A DNA stretch of 64,000 nucleotides from an uncultured Flavobacteriales bacterium (GTDB lineage: Bacteria; Bacteroidota; Bacteroidia; Flavobacteriales_D; Sanyastnellaceae), in contig CALKGQ010000011.1 in NCBI GenBank assembly GCA_938085425.1, positions 186,001 to 250,000 on the forward strand, read 5' to 3'. This document shows, piece by piece, positions 37,135 through 45,938 of the stretch. The position numbers and the translations under genes are program-made. The first letter of the stretch is position 1, and each line of letters begins with the position of its first letter. A model generated the notes under the pieces. It had not been told where the DNA came from. It saw only the letters and a program-made list of their open reading frames with translations, and did not search any database.

Positions 37135-38139
37135 TTACGCGTTGGGGGTCTGCGCGCGTTGCAGCGTTTCCCAGGCCAGCATGGCCAGGAACGAGGCCCC
37201 AACGGCGATGACTGCGGTCATCACCACGATGAGCCACCTCACAGGTTTGGACTTCTTGTCGGCCGCAGAGGCATAGTCCACCACGAAGCTCGACGGAAGT
37301 TGCGTCTCAGCATCTACACGCATCAACTCCACGCGCTTTTTCAACAGGGATTGTTGCTCGTAGGCCCCTTCCAAAAACGCCGAGAGGTTGTTGTACCCAT
37401 TCGCCAGCCCCGCGATCTTTTGCAAATCGGATTGCATCGTTCGGGCTGCGCTCTTGTTGCCGGACGCCAGCGCCATGCCATACTGCGCGGTCAACCCTTC
37501 GACTTGGGCCTCGAAATCGTAGATGCCCATGCTGTGCAAAGTGGCCAAGCTGTCCTCTGCCTCCGCGATTTGCTGGGAGGTTTTTTTCAAGGTGTTGATG
37601 GCCAAGTTGAAGGCTTCTCTGGCGCGTTCGTTGCGCATTTGGTTGGAGACACTGTCCACCAAAAACGCCATGTCGTTCGCCATGTCCCTCGCCATGTTGG
37701 GGTCGGTGTCCAACACTTCCACCTTGATGGAACCAAACCGGGTCAGGCTCGCGCTGACGTTGCTGTTGTACGTCTTCGCCATGTCTGTTTTGGCGCCGGC
37801 TTCAGCATGGTCCAAATCGTAATGGGTGTACAAATCGTACTTCGTGATGATGCGGTTGCGGATGCGGTGAGAGTTGAGGATCTGGAGCAAGCGCTCAGCG
37901 TCCTCGGTTTCACCGTAAGCGAGGAGGTCGTTCTTTTTGGTCTCTTCAAAAAACTGCTCCCCAATGCTGTGCTGGGATGTGGCAAACATCACCACGGTGC
38001 TCTGGTAGTATTCATCGAGCAAAAAGGAGACCCCGCTGGCGGCCACGGCAGAGAGAAAGCCAATGGCCATCAAGGTTTTGAAATTGCGGGAAAGGAACAC
38101 CAACAAGTGGGTGGATTCCATGGGACGGGGAGAGGACAT
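37135..38139 (-). CDS. Wzz-type chain-length determinant-like protein
   Basis: A 334-residue protein with an N-terminal transmembrane helix (TLMAIGFLSAVAASGVSFLL, about 23-42), a long periplasmic part rich in coiled coil, and a C-terminal transmembrane helix (WLIVVMTAVIAVGASFLAML, about 302-321). This two-helix topology is that of Wzz/polysaccharide co-polymerases. There is no tyrosine-kinase domain, so it is a stand-alone Wzz. It is co-oriented with the O-antigen-ligase-like gene and divergent from the glycosyltransferase. Confidence 0.84.
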   Translation of the reverse strand: MSSPRPMESTHLLVFLSRNFKTLMAIGFLSAVAASGVSFLLDEYYQSTVVMFATSQHSIGEQFFEETKKNDLLAYGETEDAERLLQILNSHRIRNRIITKYDLYTHYDLDHAEAGAKTDMAKTYNSNVSASLTRFGSIKVEVLDTDPNMARDMANDMAFLVDSVSNQMRNERAREAFNLAINTLKKTSQQIAEAEDSLATLHSMGIYDFEAQVEGLTAQYGMALASGNKSAARTMQSDLQKIAGLANGYNNLSAFLEGAYEQQSLLKKRVELMRVDAETQLPSSFVVDYASAADKKSKPVRWLIVVMTAVIAVGASFLAMLAWETLQRAQTPNA

Positions 38140-38202
38140 GTGTTAGAAGTTTGGTCGTGAACCACCGCGAAGGTAATGGGCGGAGGCGGTACCTTTGAGG
38201 GA

Positions 38203-39354
38203 ATGGCGCGCATTGCCTTGAACGGTCGGTTGTTGGTCCCAGGGAAGCTTGAGGGCATTGGGAAATTCACGTTGCGCTGTCTCCAAGAATTGGTGCGTCT
38301 GCGTCCCCACGATGAATTCCTCCTGTTGGTGGACCGACCGAACGATGAGCTGTTCCATTTGGGTCCCAACGTCGAGGTGCGGCGGATTCGTATCCCTGGC
38401 CGTCGACCATGGCTTTTGAAGTGGTGGTTTGGGGCTGCGATGCGGCGGGTGCTAAAGCAATGGAAGGCAGAGGCCTTTGTTTCCTTGGAAGGGCCATTGG
38501 TGTCGGGAATGCCGGAAGATTTCCCTCAGCTTTCTGTCATCCATGACTTGAATTTTGAGCATCATCCCGAATGGATCCCAGCTGCTTGGGCCTCGTATTA
38601 CCAAACCGAATTCAGATCCTGTGCCCATCGTGCCCATGTCCTTTGCACGGTGTCGGAATTCAGCCGCGACGACCTCGTTGCCCAATACGGCCGCCCCAAA
38701 GAGGACATACGCCTCGTCCCCAATGCGGCAGACGATGCATTTCAACCCTTGGATGAGGCTGGACAGCACGCCGCACGAACGCGCTTTGCGGAAGGAAAGA
38801 AGTATTGGGTGTACATCGGGTCCTTTCACCCAAGGAAAAACCTTCAAGGTCTTCTGTCGGCCTTTCAAACCTACGTGGATGCAGGAGGCAGTTGGGACTT
38901 GGTGTTGGTGGGCGAAGCCATGTGGCAGACGCCAGAGTGGCCCCAAGCACTCCTCGCCACGAACAGAGTGCACACGACGGGCCGCTTGGATGAAGTTCCC
39001 CTCGCCCAAGCCTTGGGCGGCGCATCGGGGATGGTCTTCGTCCCTTGGTTCGAGGGGTTTGGGATTCCCTTGGTCGAGGCCATGGCTGCCGGCGTTCCCG
39101 TGGTGGCCTCCCACGTGACGTCCCTGCCTGAAGTCGGAGGGGATGCGGTTTGTGCATGGGTGGATCCTGGCAACCCCGTGGCCATCTCTGAGGCCATGTT
39201 GCACGTCGAGGCCCAACCTAAAATGCAGGCGGAACATGTGGCCAAGGGCTTGGTCCGTGCCAAGGCATTCTCATGGCGAGAAAGCGGTCAAAAGCTTGAT
39301 GCAGCGGTCGACGATCTTCTTCAACCTTCACGGCATGCCCAAGACGTTGCTTGA
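38203..39354 (+). CDS. glycosyltransferase, family GT4-like
   Basis: A 383-residue GT-B-type transferase. The N-terminal domain has MARIALNGRLLVPGKLEGI, the linker has YIGSFHPRKNLQGLLSAF, and the C-terminal sugar-nucleotide site has PWFEGFGIPLVEAMAAGVPV followed by SLPEVGGDA. The two Glu in the EGFGIPLVE segment fit the E-x7-E motif of GT4. The start is ATG 38203, nine codons after the open frame begins. It overlaps rnhB by 20 bases and neighbours the Wzz gene, so it likely makes a surface glycan; acceptor unknown. Confidence 0.88.
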   Translation: MARIALNGRLLVPGKLEGIGKFTLRCLQELVRLRPHDEFLLLVDRPNDELFHLGPNVEVRRIRIPGRRPWLLKWWFGAAMRRVLKQWKAEAFVSLEGPLVSGMPEDFPQLSVIHDLNFEHHPEWIPAAWASYYQTEFRSCAHRAHVLCTVSEFSRDDLVAQYGRPKEDIRLVPNAADDAFQPLDEAGQHAARTRFAEGKKYWVYIGSFHPRKNLQGLLSAFQTYVDAGGSWDLVLVGEAMWQTPEWPQALLATNRVHTTGRLDEVPLAQALGGASGMVFVPWFEGFGIPLVEAMAAGVPVVASHVTSLPEVGGDAVCAWVDPGNPVAISEAMLHVEAQPKMQAEHVAKGLVRAKAFSWRESGQKLDAAVDDLLQPSRHAQDVA

Positions 39355-39958
39355 TCAAGTGGTCCGGGGCCGGGTGGAAGCCGGATGCGATGAGGCGGGG
39401 CGGGGCTGCTTGGCCGGTCCTGTTGTGGCGGCTGCCGTGGTTCTGACTCCTGAGGTTGCCCGGTCGTTGCCATTGAACGACAGCAAGCAATTGACCGCAA
39501 AGCAGCGCGATGCATTGCGTTTGGAAATTGAACAGCTTGCAGTTTCCTGGGCCGTGGCTTTTGTGTCTCCAGAAGACATCGACCGAATGAACATCTTGCA
39601 GGCCTCTTTTGAGGCCATGCGGCGCGCCGTCCGCGGTTTGGCGGGCATGCCTGACCACATGCTGATCGACGGCAACCGCTTTGTGACGGCCCCTGATCTT
39701 CCTCCATTCACATGCTTTGTCAAGGGCGATGCGAAAATTGCTTCGATCGCGGCGGCGAGCATTTTGGCCAAAACCCATCGGGACACCTACATGCTGGAGG
39801 CGGCGAAGACGTACGGCGACTATGGCTGGAAAACCAACATGGGCTACCCGACGGTGGCCCACCGAAAGGCACTGGTAGCGCACGGTCCCACACCCTTGCA
39901 CAGGAGTTCGTTCAAATGGGCTCCGCCTGAATTGTCCTTGTTTGAGGACCCCTCTTGA
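39335..39958 (+). CDS. rnhB: ribonuclease HII
   Basis: Removes ribonucleotides from RNA-DNA hybrids. The 207-residue protein has AGCDEAGRGCLAGPVVAAAV with the DEAGRG motif (two acidic ligands), LNDSKQL, LIDGN with an Asp, and KGDAKIASIAAASILAK with the last acidic ligand. C-terminal GYPTVAHRKAL matches the family. The start ATG at 39335 lies within the last codons of the glycosyltransferase. The longer open frame upstream is inside the previous gene and rejected. Confidence 0.96.
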   Translation: MPKTLLDQVVRGRVEAGCDEAGRGCLAGPVVAAAVVLTPEVARSLPLNDSKQLTAKQRDALRLEIEQLAVSWAVAFVSPEDIDRMNILQASFEAMRRAVRGLAGMPDHMLIDGNRFVTAPDLPPFTCFVKGDAKIASIAAASILAKTHRDTYMLEAAKTYGDYGWKTNMGYPTVAHRKALVAHGPTPLHRSSFKWAPPELSLFEDPS

Positions 39959-40080
39959 TGCGGTCCAGATGTGAATGGAACGTTAAGGTTGGAAAGTCGG
40001 CTCAAAATCCTGCCGAAGATTGTGGGAATTCGTCGAGGAGAACGTAATTTCACACGACCAAATCCATTAATCCTTAGACG

Positions 40081-43000
40081 ATGCGTTATTCCATTTGGAT
40101 GCTTTCCGTGCTCTTGTTTGCGGCGGCATCAGGCCTGCAGGCCCAGTGTGACAACTTGTTTTTCTCTGAAGCTGCAGAAGGCAGTTCCAACAACAAGTAC
40201 CTCGAGATTTACAACCCGACTTCCGCGGCCATTGACCTCAGTGGTTACGCCTACCCTAGCGTAAGCAACGCTCCGGACAACGGGCCAGGCAACTACGACT
40301 TCTGGAACAACTTCGCAGAAGGCGCAACCATTGAGGCGGGTGGAGTTTACATCATCGCCCATCCTTCTTCGGATGCCAGCATCTTGGCTGTGGCGAACGA
40401 GACTTTCACTTTCCTGTCCAACGGAGACGATGGGTTCATGATTGTGCAAGGTGACGAAGCTTCCTACGTGCAAATTGACGCAGTGGGCGATTGGAACGGC
40501 GATCCCGGTTCCGGTTGGGAAGTGGCTGGCGTTGCGGATGGCACCAAGGACCACACCATTGTGCGGAAGTCCTCTGTGCAAAGTGGAAACGCAGGCGATT
40601 GGATCACCAGTGCAGGAACGAATGTGGACGACAGCGAGTGGATTGTCTTGGACCAAAACGACTGGACCAACTTGGGCATTCACACTTTCGATGGCTGTGG
40701 GGCTGCGGTGGAAGGATGCACCAACCCCAACGCGACCAACTACAACATGGACGCAACACAAGACGATGGGTCTTGCCTTTTCGACAACGCTTGCAATGTG
40801 GACGGTGTCGTTGTGGAAGCATCGAGCTTTCAGTATGTGCCTGCCGACTTGAGCATTGAAGCTGGGACCACTGTGGTGTGGTCCAACCTCGGCGGAACCC
40901 ACGACGTGAATGGAGACATCGACTCTCAAACGTCCATGTCCTTTGGCAACCCTGAGTCGTTCTACATCGCTCCTGTCTCAGGTGCTGCAGGTGGAGTTTG
41001 CATTGGATCTTTCACGTTCAACACCCCTGGGGTGTATGCGTACGACTGCTCCATTGGCTCTCACGCAGCTTTGGGCATGGTGGCCACCATCACGGTGGGC
41101 ACAGGAGGTTGCACCAGTGCCGCCGCCCCCAACTACAACCCGTCCGCAGATTTTGACGATGGCTCTTGCATTGAGGTGAGCACCACTTCCATTGCAGACA
41201 TCCAATTGGGCCAGGAGACGGGTGTCTTCACAGATAGCGTGGTCGTCACCTCTGGTGTGGTCACAGGTGTGTTTGGCAGCAATGTCAGCATCCAAGACGG
41301 CCAAGGCGCTTACAGCGGAATGTGGCTCAACGGTCCTGATGTTCCGGTGGCCGTGGGGGACCAGATCGAGGTGACAGGAGCTGTTGCAGAGTTCTTCGAC
41401 AAAACCCAAATCTCAAACCCAGCGGTGGTGATTTCAAGCCAAGGCAACAGCTTGCCAGTGGCAGAGGTGTTGGCCACGGCCGACCTTGCTGCGGAAGCGT
41501 GGGAAGGTGTCTTGGTGCAGACCACGGGTGTGGTGACCTCGACTTCCCTCGGATTTGGCGAGTGGTCGTTGTCAGACGGTTCTGGCGACGCCGTTGCCGA
41601 CGATGCAGCCTACGATGCGATTGGCGGTGAACTGGCGGCAGTGGGCAATGAATTGCAATTGTCTGGGGTGCTTGACTTCTCCTTTGGAGCCTTCAAGGTT
41701 CAGCCTCGTGATGTGACCGATGTGTTGCTCTTCGGATGCAGCACTGAAGGCGCGGCCAACTTCAATCCCTTGGCCACGATCGACGACGGAAGTTGTGTGT
41801 TTGAGGGAGGCGAGTGTGGTCTGTTCTTCTCAGAAATGGCAGAAGGAAGCTCCAACAACAAGTACATCGAGTTGTACAACCCGACCCAGAGCACCATCTT
41901 CCTCAGTGAATACACCCTTGGCAACTGCAGCAATGGATGTGATGTCACAGGTGAATTTGACTTTTTGACGTTCAACTTCCCTTCAGGTGCTGTGGTGGAG
42001 GCAGGTTCGACCTACATCATTGCACATCCCACAGCGGATTCCTTGATTTTGGCTTCGGCAGACATGACCTACACCTTCTTGAGCAATGGCGATGATGCCT
42101 ACGGCCTTTTGGACATCACTGGCGACGCACCTGTTTTGGTGGATGTCTTTGGTTCCTTGGGTGCTGATCCAGGCTCTGGTTTTGCGGTGGCTGGAGTGTT
42201 GAACGCCACCCAAGATGGTACCATCGTTCGCAAGTCTGGCGTCAGCCAAGGCAACGGAGGAGATTGGGCCACGAGTGCGGGCAGCAATGAGATTGATTCC
42301 GAGTGGATCATCAACCCTTCCAACGATTGGACCAACTTGGGCATTCACACGTTCACGGGCGCATGCGCCACCGACAACGGCGGTTGCACCGACTCAGGTG
42401 CAGTCAACTACGACCCCAACGCCACAGAAGATGATGGTTCTTGCATCTTCGTTCCCACCCTGTCCATCCAGGACATCCACGCAGGAGCCTTCAGCGGCTC
42501 GGTGGTGACCTCTGGTTTGGTCACAGGTGTCTACGGTCCCAGTGGTTCCTTGTCTGGTCAGCCCTCCTACTCCATCCAAGATGGCAGTGGGGCATTCTCC
42601 GGCATTTGGGTCATTGGAGACGGTGTGGCTGTGGGAGACTTGGTTTCTGTCGCCGGTACCGTGAATGAGGTGTTTGGCTTGCGTCAAATCTTGTCGGCAG
42701 TTCCGACGATTCAGTCTTCGGGCAATGCCCTTCCAGCTGCAGAGGCATTGACGACTTCTGGCATCAACGACGAGCAATGGGAGAGTGTTTTGGTCACCAT
42801 GACCGGATCCGTCACGGACATCAACGCAACCTTCGGGGAGTGGCTCTTGGATGATGGTTCTGGAAACGGCATGGCTGCGAGCCTCGGCTATGAGGCCGTA
42901 GATGACAGCATCGAGGTCGACGGCATGAACATGGCTGTGGTGGAGCTTGGCGCAAACTATCGCGTGAGCGGAGCCAACTTCTTCGCCTTTGGCAATTGGA

Positions 43001-44082
43001 AGCTGTGTCCCAATGCGTCCACAGATGTTGTGCGCATCGGTTGCACCGATCCATCTTTTGCCAATTACGATGCCTTGGCGTCGGAAGACGACGGGTCATG
43101 CTCCAGCGTGGAAGGTTGCACTGACGAAGGTGCGGACAACTACGATCCCACAGCGACCATCGACGATGGCACGTGTGTGATTGTCGGATGCACTGACGTG
43201 ACGGCATTGAACTACAACGAAAACACCACACAGGAAGACAACAGCACTTGCTACTTCACCCTTCCTTCCGTCATCATCAACGAAGTGCACTACAACCCAT
43301 GCACGGCTCAGGGCGATGATTTTGATTTCGAGTTTGTGGAGCTTTTGAACATCGACGATGTGGCTGCTGATCTCTCCGGATACCAGTTCTACAACGAATC
43401 TGGAGGCTTGTTGCAATTGTCGCTCGTGTTCCCTGAGGGCACGACCTTGGCGGCGGGTGAATTCATGGTGCTTGCTGTCTCTGAGGCGGGAGCGTCCACT
43501 TATGATGGCAATGGTTACCAGGTGTTCCAAATGACTGCGGGCAACTTCAGCAACAGTGGCGAGGCATTGAGCCTGCAAGATGCCTTTGGCAATGTTGTCA
43601 ACGCCATCGACTACAACGATGCAGCACCGTGGCCTTTTGAGGCGATGGGCATTTTGGGCAACAATTTCATTGAAACACCTGATGGTGGTTGTGCTTCTTT
43701 GGAATACACTCCTGAAATCCTTGCCCTGTACTTGGACACCCCAACAGGGAATGGCAATGACCTCGGCGGCAATTGGCAAGCCTCTTGGGTGGACAATGGC
43801 ACTCCTGGAGCGGCCAACTCTTCTGCCTTTGGCTGCAACAATCCACAGGCTTGCAACTTCAATGCCAATGCGATCCTTGGTGATGAGACCCAGTGCACCT
43901 TTGATTGCACGGGTTGCACCTATGCTGGTGCGGACAACTTCACGGCAGGTGCTACAGTTGACGACGGTTCATGTGAATTCTCGTTGACCAATCCATGTCC
44001 TACGGACTTGAATGGCGACGGTTCCACGACCACAGCTGACTTGTTGGTGTTCTTGGTGGACTTTGGCAACACTTGCCTCTGA
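40081..44082 (+). CDS. large secreted modular protein with lamin-tail, cupredoxin and OB-like domains
   Basis: A 1333-residue exported protein, signal peptide cleaved at LQA|QCD. Domain order by eye: lamin-tail domain 1 (about 20-210), a type 1 copper domain (about 236-345), OB-like domain 1 (about 365-560), lamin-tail domain 2 (about 580-760), OB-like domain 2 (about 795-990), lamin-tail domain 3 (about 1060-1250) and a C-terminal dockerin/EF-hand-like motif (PTDLNGDGSTTTADLLVF). Copper ligands are His274, Cys323, His328 and Met333. Nine Cys-bounded repeats separate the domains. It is followed by a strong terminator. Secreted enzyme, adhesin or matrix protein cannot be separated here; no catalytic site is evident. 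No clear type IX CTD is visible. Confidence 0.87.
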   Translation: MRYSIWMLSVLLFAAASGLQAQCDNLFFSEAAEGSSNNKYLEIYNPTSAAIDLSGYAYPSVSNAPDNGPGNYDFWNNFAEGATIEAGGVYIIAHPSSDASILAVANETFTFLSNGDDGFMIVQGDEASYVQIDAVGDWNGDPGSGWEVAGVADGTKDHTIVRKSSVQSGNAGDWITSAGTNVDDSEWIVLDQNDWTNLGIHTFDGCGAAVEGCTNPNATNYNMDATQDDGSCLFDNACNVDGVVVEASSFQYVPADLSIEAGTTVVWSNLGGTHDVNGDIDSQTSMSFGNPESFYIAPVSGAAGGVCIGSFTFNTPGVYAYDCSIGSHAALGMVATITVGTGGCTSAAAPNYNPSADFDDGSCIEVSTTSIADIQLGQETGVFTDSVVVTSGVVTGVFGSNVSIQDGQGAYSGMWLNGPDVPVAVGDQIEVTGAVAEFFDKTQISNPAVVISSQGNSLPVAEVLATADLAAEAWEGVLVQTTGVVTSTSLGFGEWSLSDGSGDAVADDAAYDAIGGELAAVGNELQLSGVLDFSFGAFKVQPRDVTDVLLFGCSTEGAANFNPLATIDDGSCVFEGGECGLFFSEMAEGSSNNKYIELYNPTQSTIFLSEYTLGNCSNGCDVTGEFDFLTFNFPSGAVVEAGSTYIIAHPTADSLILASADMTYTFLSNGDDAYGLLDITGDAPVLVDVFGSLGADPGSGFAVAGVLNATQDGTIVRKSGVSQGNGGDWATSAGSNEIDSEWIINPSNDWTNLGIHTFTGACATDNGGCTDSGAVNYDPNATEDDGSCIFVPTLSIQDIHAGAFSGSVVTSGLVTGVYGPSGSLSGQPSYSIQDGSGAFSGIWVIGDGVAVGDLVSVAGTVNEVFGLRQILSAVPTIQSSGNALPAAEALTTSGINDEQWESVLVTMTGSVTDINATFGEWLLDDGSGNGMAASLGYEAVDDSIEVDGMNMAVVELGANYRVSGANFFAFGNWKLCPNASTDVVRIGCTDPSFANYDALASEDDGSCSSVEGCTDEGADNYDPTATIDDGTCVIVGCTDVTALNYNENTTQEDNSTCYFTLPSVIINEVHYNPCTAQGDDFDFEFVELLNIDDVAADLSGYQFYNESGGLLQLSLVFPEGTTLAAGEFMVLAVSEAGASTYDGNGYQVFQMTAGNFSNSGEALSLQDAFGNVVNAIDYNDAAPWPFEAMGILGNNFIETPDGGCASLEYTPEILALYLDTPTGNGNDLGGNWQASWVDNGTPGAANSSAFGCNNPQACNFNANAILGDETQCTFDCTGCTYAGADNFTAGATVDDGSCEFSLTNPCPTDLNGDGSTTTADLLVFLVDFGNTCL
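40714..43974 (+). repeat. nine copies of a Cys-bounded DDGSC repeat
   Basis: A 21-22-residue unit, roughly G-C-T-x3-A-x-N-Y-x2-x-A-T-x-D-D-G-S-C, occurs nine times inside the modular secreted protein. Positions are 40714-40776, 41107-41169, 41734-41796, 42382-42444, 43039-43101, 43114-43176, 43186-43251, 43831-43896 and 43912-43974. Each begins with Gly-Cys and ends with Cys, so one disulfide per unit is likely. The acidic DD/ED end is reminiscent of Ca2+-binding thrombospondin type 3-like sequence. Units 7 and 8 are one residue longer and more diverged. Confidence 0.9.
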
Positions 44083-44110
44083 GCCAAACCTGATTCAACA
44101 TTCCTTGAAG

Positions 44111-44139
44111 AAAGGGGCGCCCGTGGCGCCCCTTTTTTT
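44111..44139 (+). terminator. strong intrinsic terminator
   Basis: GGGGCGCC (44114-44121) pairs perfectly with GGCGCCCC (44125-44132) around a CGT loop and is followed by seven T. It lies 30 bases after the stop of the modular secreted protein, whose transcript it should end. The preceding AAA could serve weakly in the other direction for the lipoprotein gene at 44179, which faces it. Confidence 0.9.
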
Positions 44140-44178
44140 GTGGGCCAAAATGCTGCGGGATGAAAGAAGAGGAAGGCC

Positions 44179-44667
44179 TCAAGGGACGGCGAGCGCTGGA
44201 GTCGTGACCGTATTGGAGGGTTGGAGATCGCGGTCCCAAAGTGTCCACTGGAAGCGAACGGAATCGGATGTGGTACCTGCGAGGTACCATGAGGTCAAGG
44301 ACAGGGCAATCGTACCTTCGAGCGCGGGGCTGGACCCTGTGGGTTCCGCCACGGGGACCCGGTAGGCGTAAGGCACCAAGAGAGGAGGCGTCACCCATTC
44401 TTCGTCATCCCATTGTTGGTAGACCCCTATGAGATTGTGGTGGTGCGGGCAGGTGGCGCAAAAGGGGGGCAAAGTATCGCCTTGAGACAGCCCCACATTC
44501 CCGTCGCCATCCGTGAATCCGAGTGTCATGGTGGCCATCCCGTTGTCCATCGCTTCGAAGGACTCAAAGGAAAGCGTGGGTTCGTCGGGGAACATGGGGT
44601 CTGGCAAACATCCACATAGGAGGAGGCAAGCTCCCCAACCCATCCAATGCGTGCCTCGAACATCCAT
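44179..44667 (-). CDS. lipoprotein of unknown function
   Basis: A 162-residue protein with signal peptide MDVRGTHWMGWGACLLLCGC and a lipobox at LLCGC. The mature part has DEPTLSFESFEAMDNGMATM, TDGDGNVGLSQGDTLPPFC, and several paired His (CPHHHN), suggesting a small beta-sandwich. I do not recognise a named family. It stands alone on the minus strand, convergent with the modular secreted protein and divergent from the LuxE-like gene with 26 bases between starts. Confidence 0.7.
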   Translation of the reverse strand: MDVRGTHWMGWGACLLLCGCLPDPMFPDEPTLSFESFEAMDNGMATMTLGFTDGDGNVGLSQGDTLPPFCATCPHHHNLIGVYQQWDDEEWVTPPLLVPYAYRVPVAEPTGSSPALEGTIALSLTSWYLAGTTSDSVRFQWTLWDRDLQPSNTVTTPALAVP

Positions 44668-44693
44668 AGGGCAAAACTACCGAACTTGTGGCC

Positions 44694-45770
44694 ATGTCTC
44701 ATGCCTTCAACGATTGGAACACAGATGCCGAGCTTGGCGAGGTGCGTGCCGATGTTGGAGCTTGGATGGCCGGCACCAAAGAGGGGACCTTCGAAGAGGT
44801 GGCATTGGCCTTGTTTCGTTGGCAGGCATCCAACAACCAGGTGTACCGTCTTTTTTTGGAAGCCATGGGCACCGATGTCGGTGGAATCGAGCGGGTGGAC
44901 GACATTCCTTGCTTGCCAGTCGAGATGTTCAAGCACCACCGGGTCCAAAGCGGCGAGTGGACTGCCCATCACGCCTTTAAGAGTTCAGGCACCACGGGAC
45001 AAAGGCAGCGATCGACGCATTGGCTTGACCCTGAGGGGTTGACGTGGTACCGAGATGTGGCAAGCCGAGCTTGGTCTCAGATTTGGGGGAGTGAGGTGAA
45101 AGACCACCAATGGTTGGGCTTGCTTCCTGGCTATGTGGGCAGGGAAGATGCGTCTTTGTTGACCATGGTGCATGGCTTCTGCGATGCATCTGGTCATGCC
45201 ACCTCTCGCATGTTCATGGACGACCACGTGGCATTGAACAGGCAGCTTCTTGCATGGTTCAGCACCACACATTCTCTGACACTTGTCCTCTTTGGGGTCA
45301 CGTGGGCCATCCTTGATTGGTTGGAGGGTCCCGATGCGCCTGACCATGATTGGTCCCAAAGCCTTCGTTGGAAGGAAGTGATTTTGGTGGAAACGGGAGG
45401 GATGAAAGGCCGGGACGAAGAGCCCATACGGGAAGAGGTGCACGCCCGCATTCGAAAGGCGCTGCCTTGGATTCGGATCTCTTCCGAATACGGAATGACA
45501 GAGATGCTTTCGCAGGCGTATGCCTTGGACGGTCAGCAACACGTTTTCCCATTTTGGTCCCACGCCATGGTGCGGGACCCTAGAGATCCTTTGGCCAGTC
45601 AGCCAGCGGGAAGGTCGGGCAGGTTGGATGTGGTGGACCTTGCCAATGTGCACAGCTGTGCTTTTTTGGCCACATCCGATTTGGCGAGGAAGTGCGATGC
45701 CGGGCTGGCTTTGCTGGGGCGTTGCGACAACGCAGAGGCAAGGGGTTGCAGCCTTTTGACCTTGGGTTGA
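44694..45770 (+). CDS. LuxE-like acyl-protein synthetase family protein
   Basis: A 358-residue adenylate-forming-like protein. The central P-loop-type segment KSSGTTGQRQRSTHW and the downstream SSEYGMTEMLSQAYA match the acyl-protein synthetase (LuxE) family, which activates and carries acyl groups. The family is found in many Bacteroidetes without any luciferase genes. The neighbours are a lipoprotein and a PiT-like permease, so the natural acyl substrate cannot be inferred. The start is ATG 44694 (MSHAFNDWNTD). Confidence 0.8.
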   Translation: MSHAFNDWNTDAELGEVRADVGAWMAGTKEGTFEEVALALFRWQASNNQVYRLFLEAMGTDVGGIERVDDIPCLPVEMFKHHRVQSGEWTAHHAFKSSGTTGQRQRSTHWLDPEGLTWYRDVASRAWSQIWGSEVKDHQWLGLLPGYVGREDASLLTMVHGFCDASGHATSRMFMDDHVALNRQLLAWFSTTHSLTLVLFGVTWAILDWLEGPDAPDHDWSQSLRWKEVILVETGGMKGRDEEPIREEVHARIRKALPWIRISSEYGMTEMLSQAYALDGQQHVFPFWSHAMVRDPRDPLASQPAGRSGRLDVVDLANVHSCAFLATSDLARKCDAGLALLGRCDNAEARGCSLLTLG

Positions 45771-45858
45771 ATCGAGGGGGGCCAAGACCTCGAAAGAAGC
45801 TGCTTGAATCGTGTCTTTTTGCTGGCCCCGGCAGACGACTGTTAATATTGGCGTAACA

Positions 45859-45886
45859 TTGAAACTGCGGAATGCCGTCTAATTTG
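45859..45886 (+). promoter_or_regulatory. possible promoter for the PiT-like gene
   Basis: TTG at 45859-45861 is followed by 18 bases and then TAATTTG at 45880-45886, close to the TTG / TAnnTTTG pattern of Bacteroidetes but one base short between TA and TTTG. The start codon at 45939 lies about 50 bases downstream. The rest of the 168-base gap after the LuxE-like gene shows nothing else. Confidence 0.35.
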
Positions 45887-45938
45887 CGCCTCTCATTGCT
45901 GTCGTCTCTTGGGACCACGCAGCCAAAATGACATCGAA

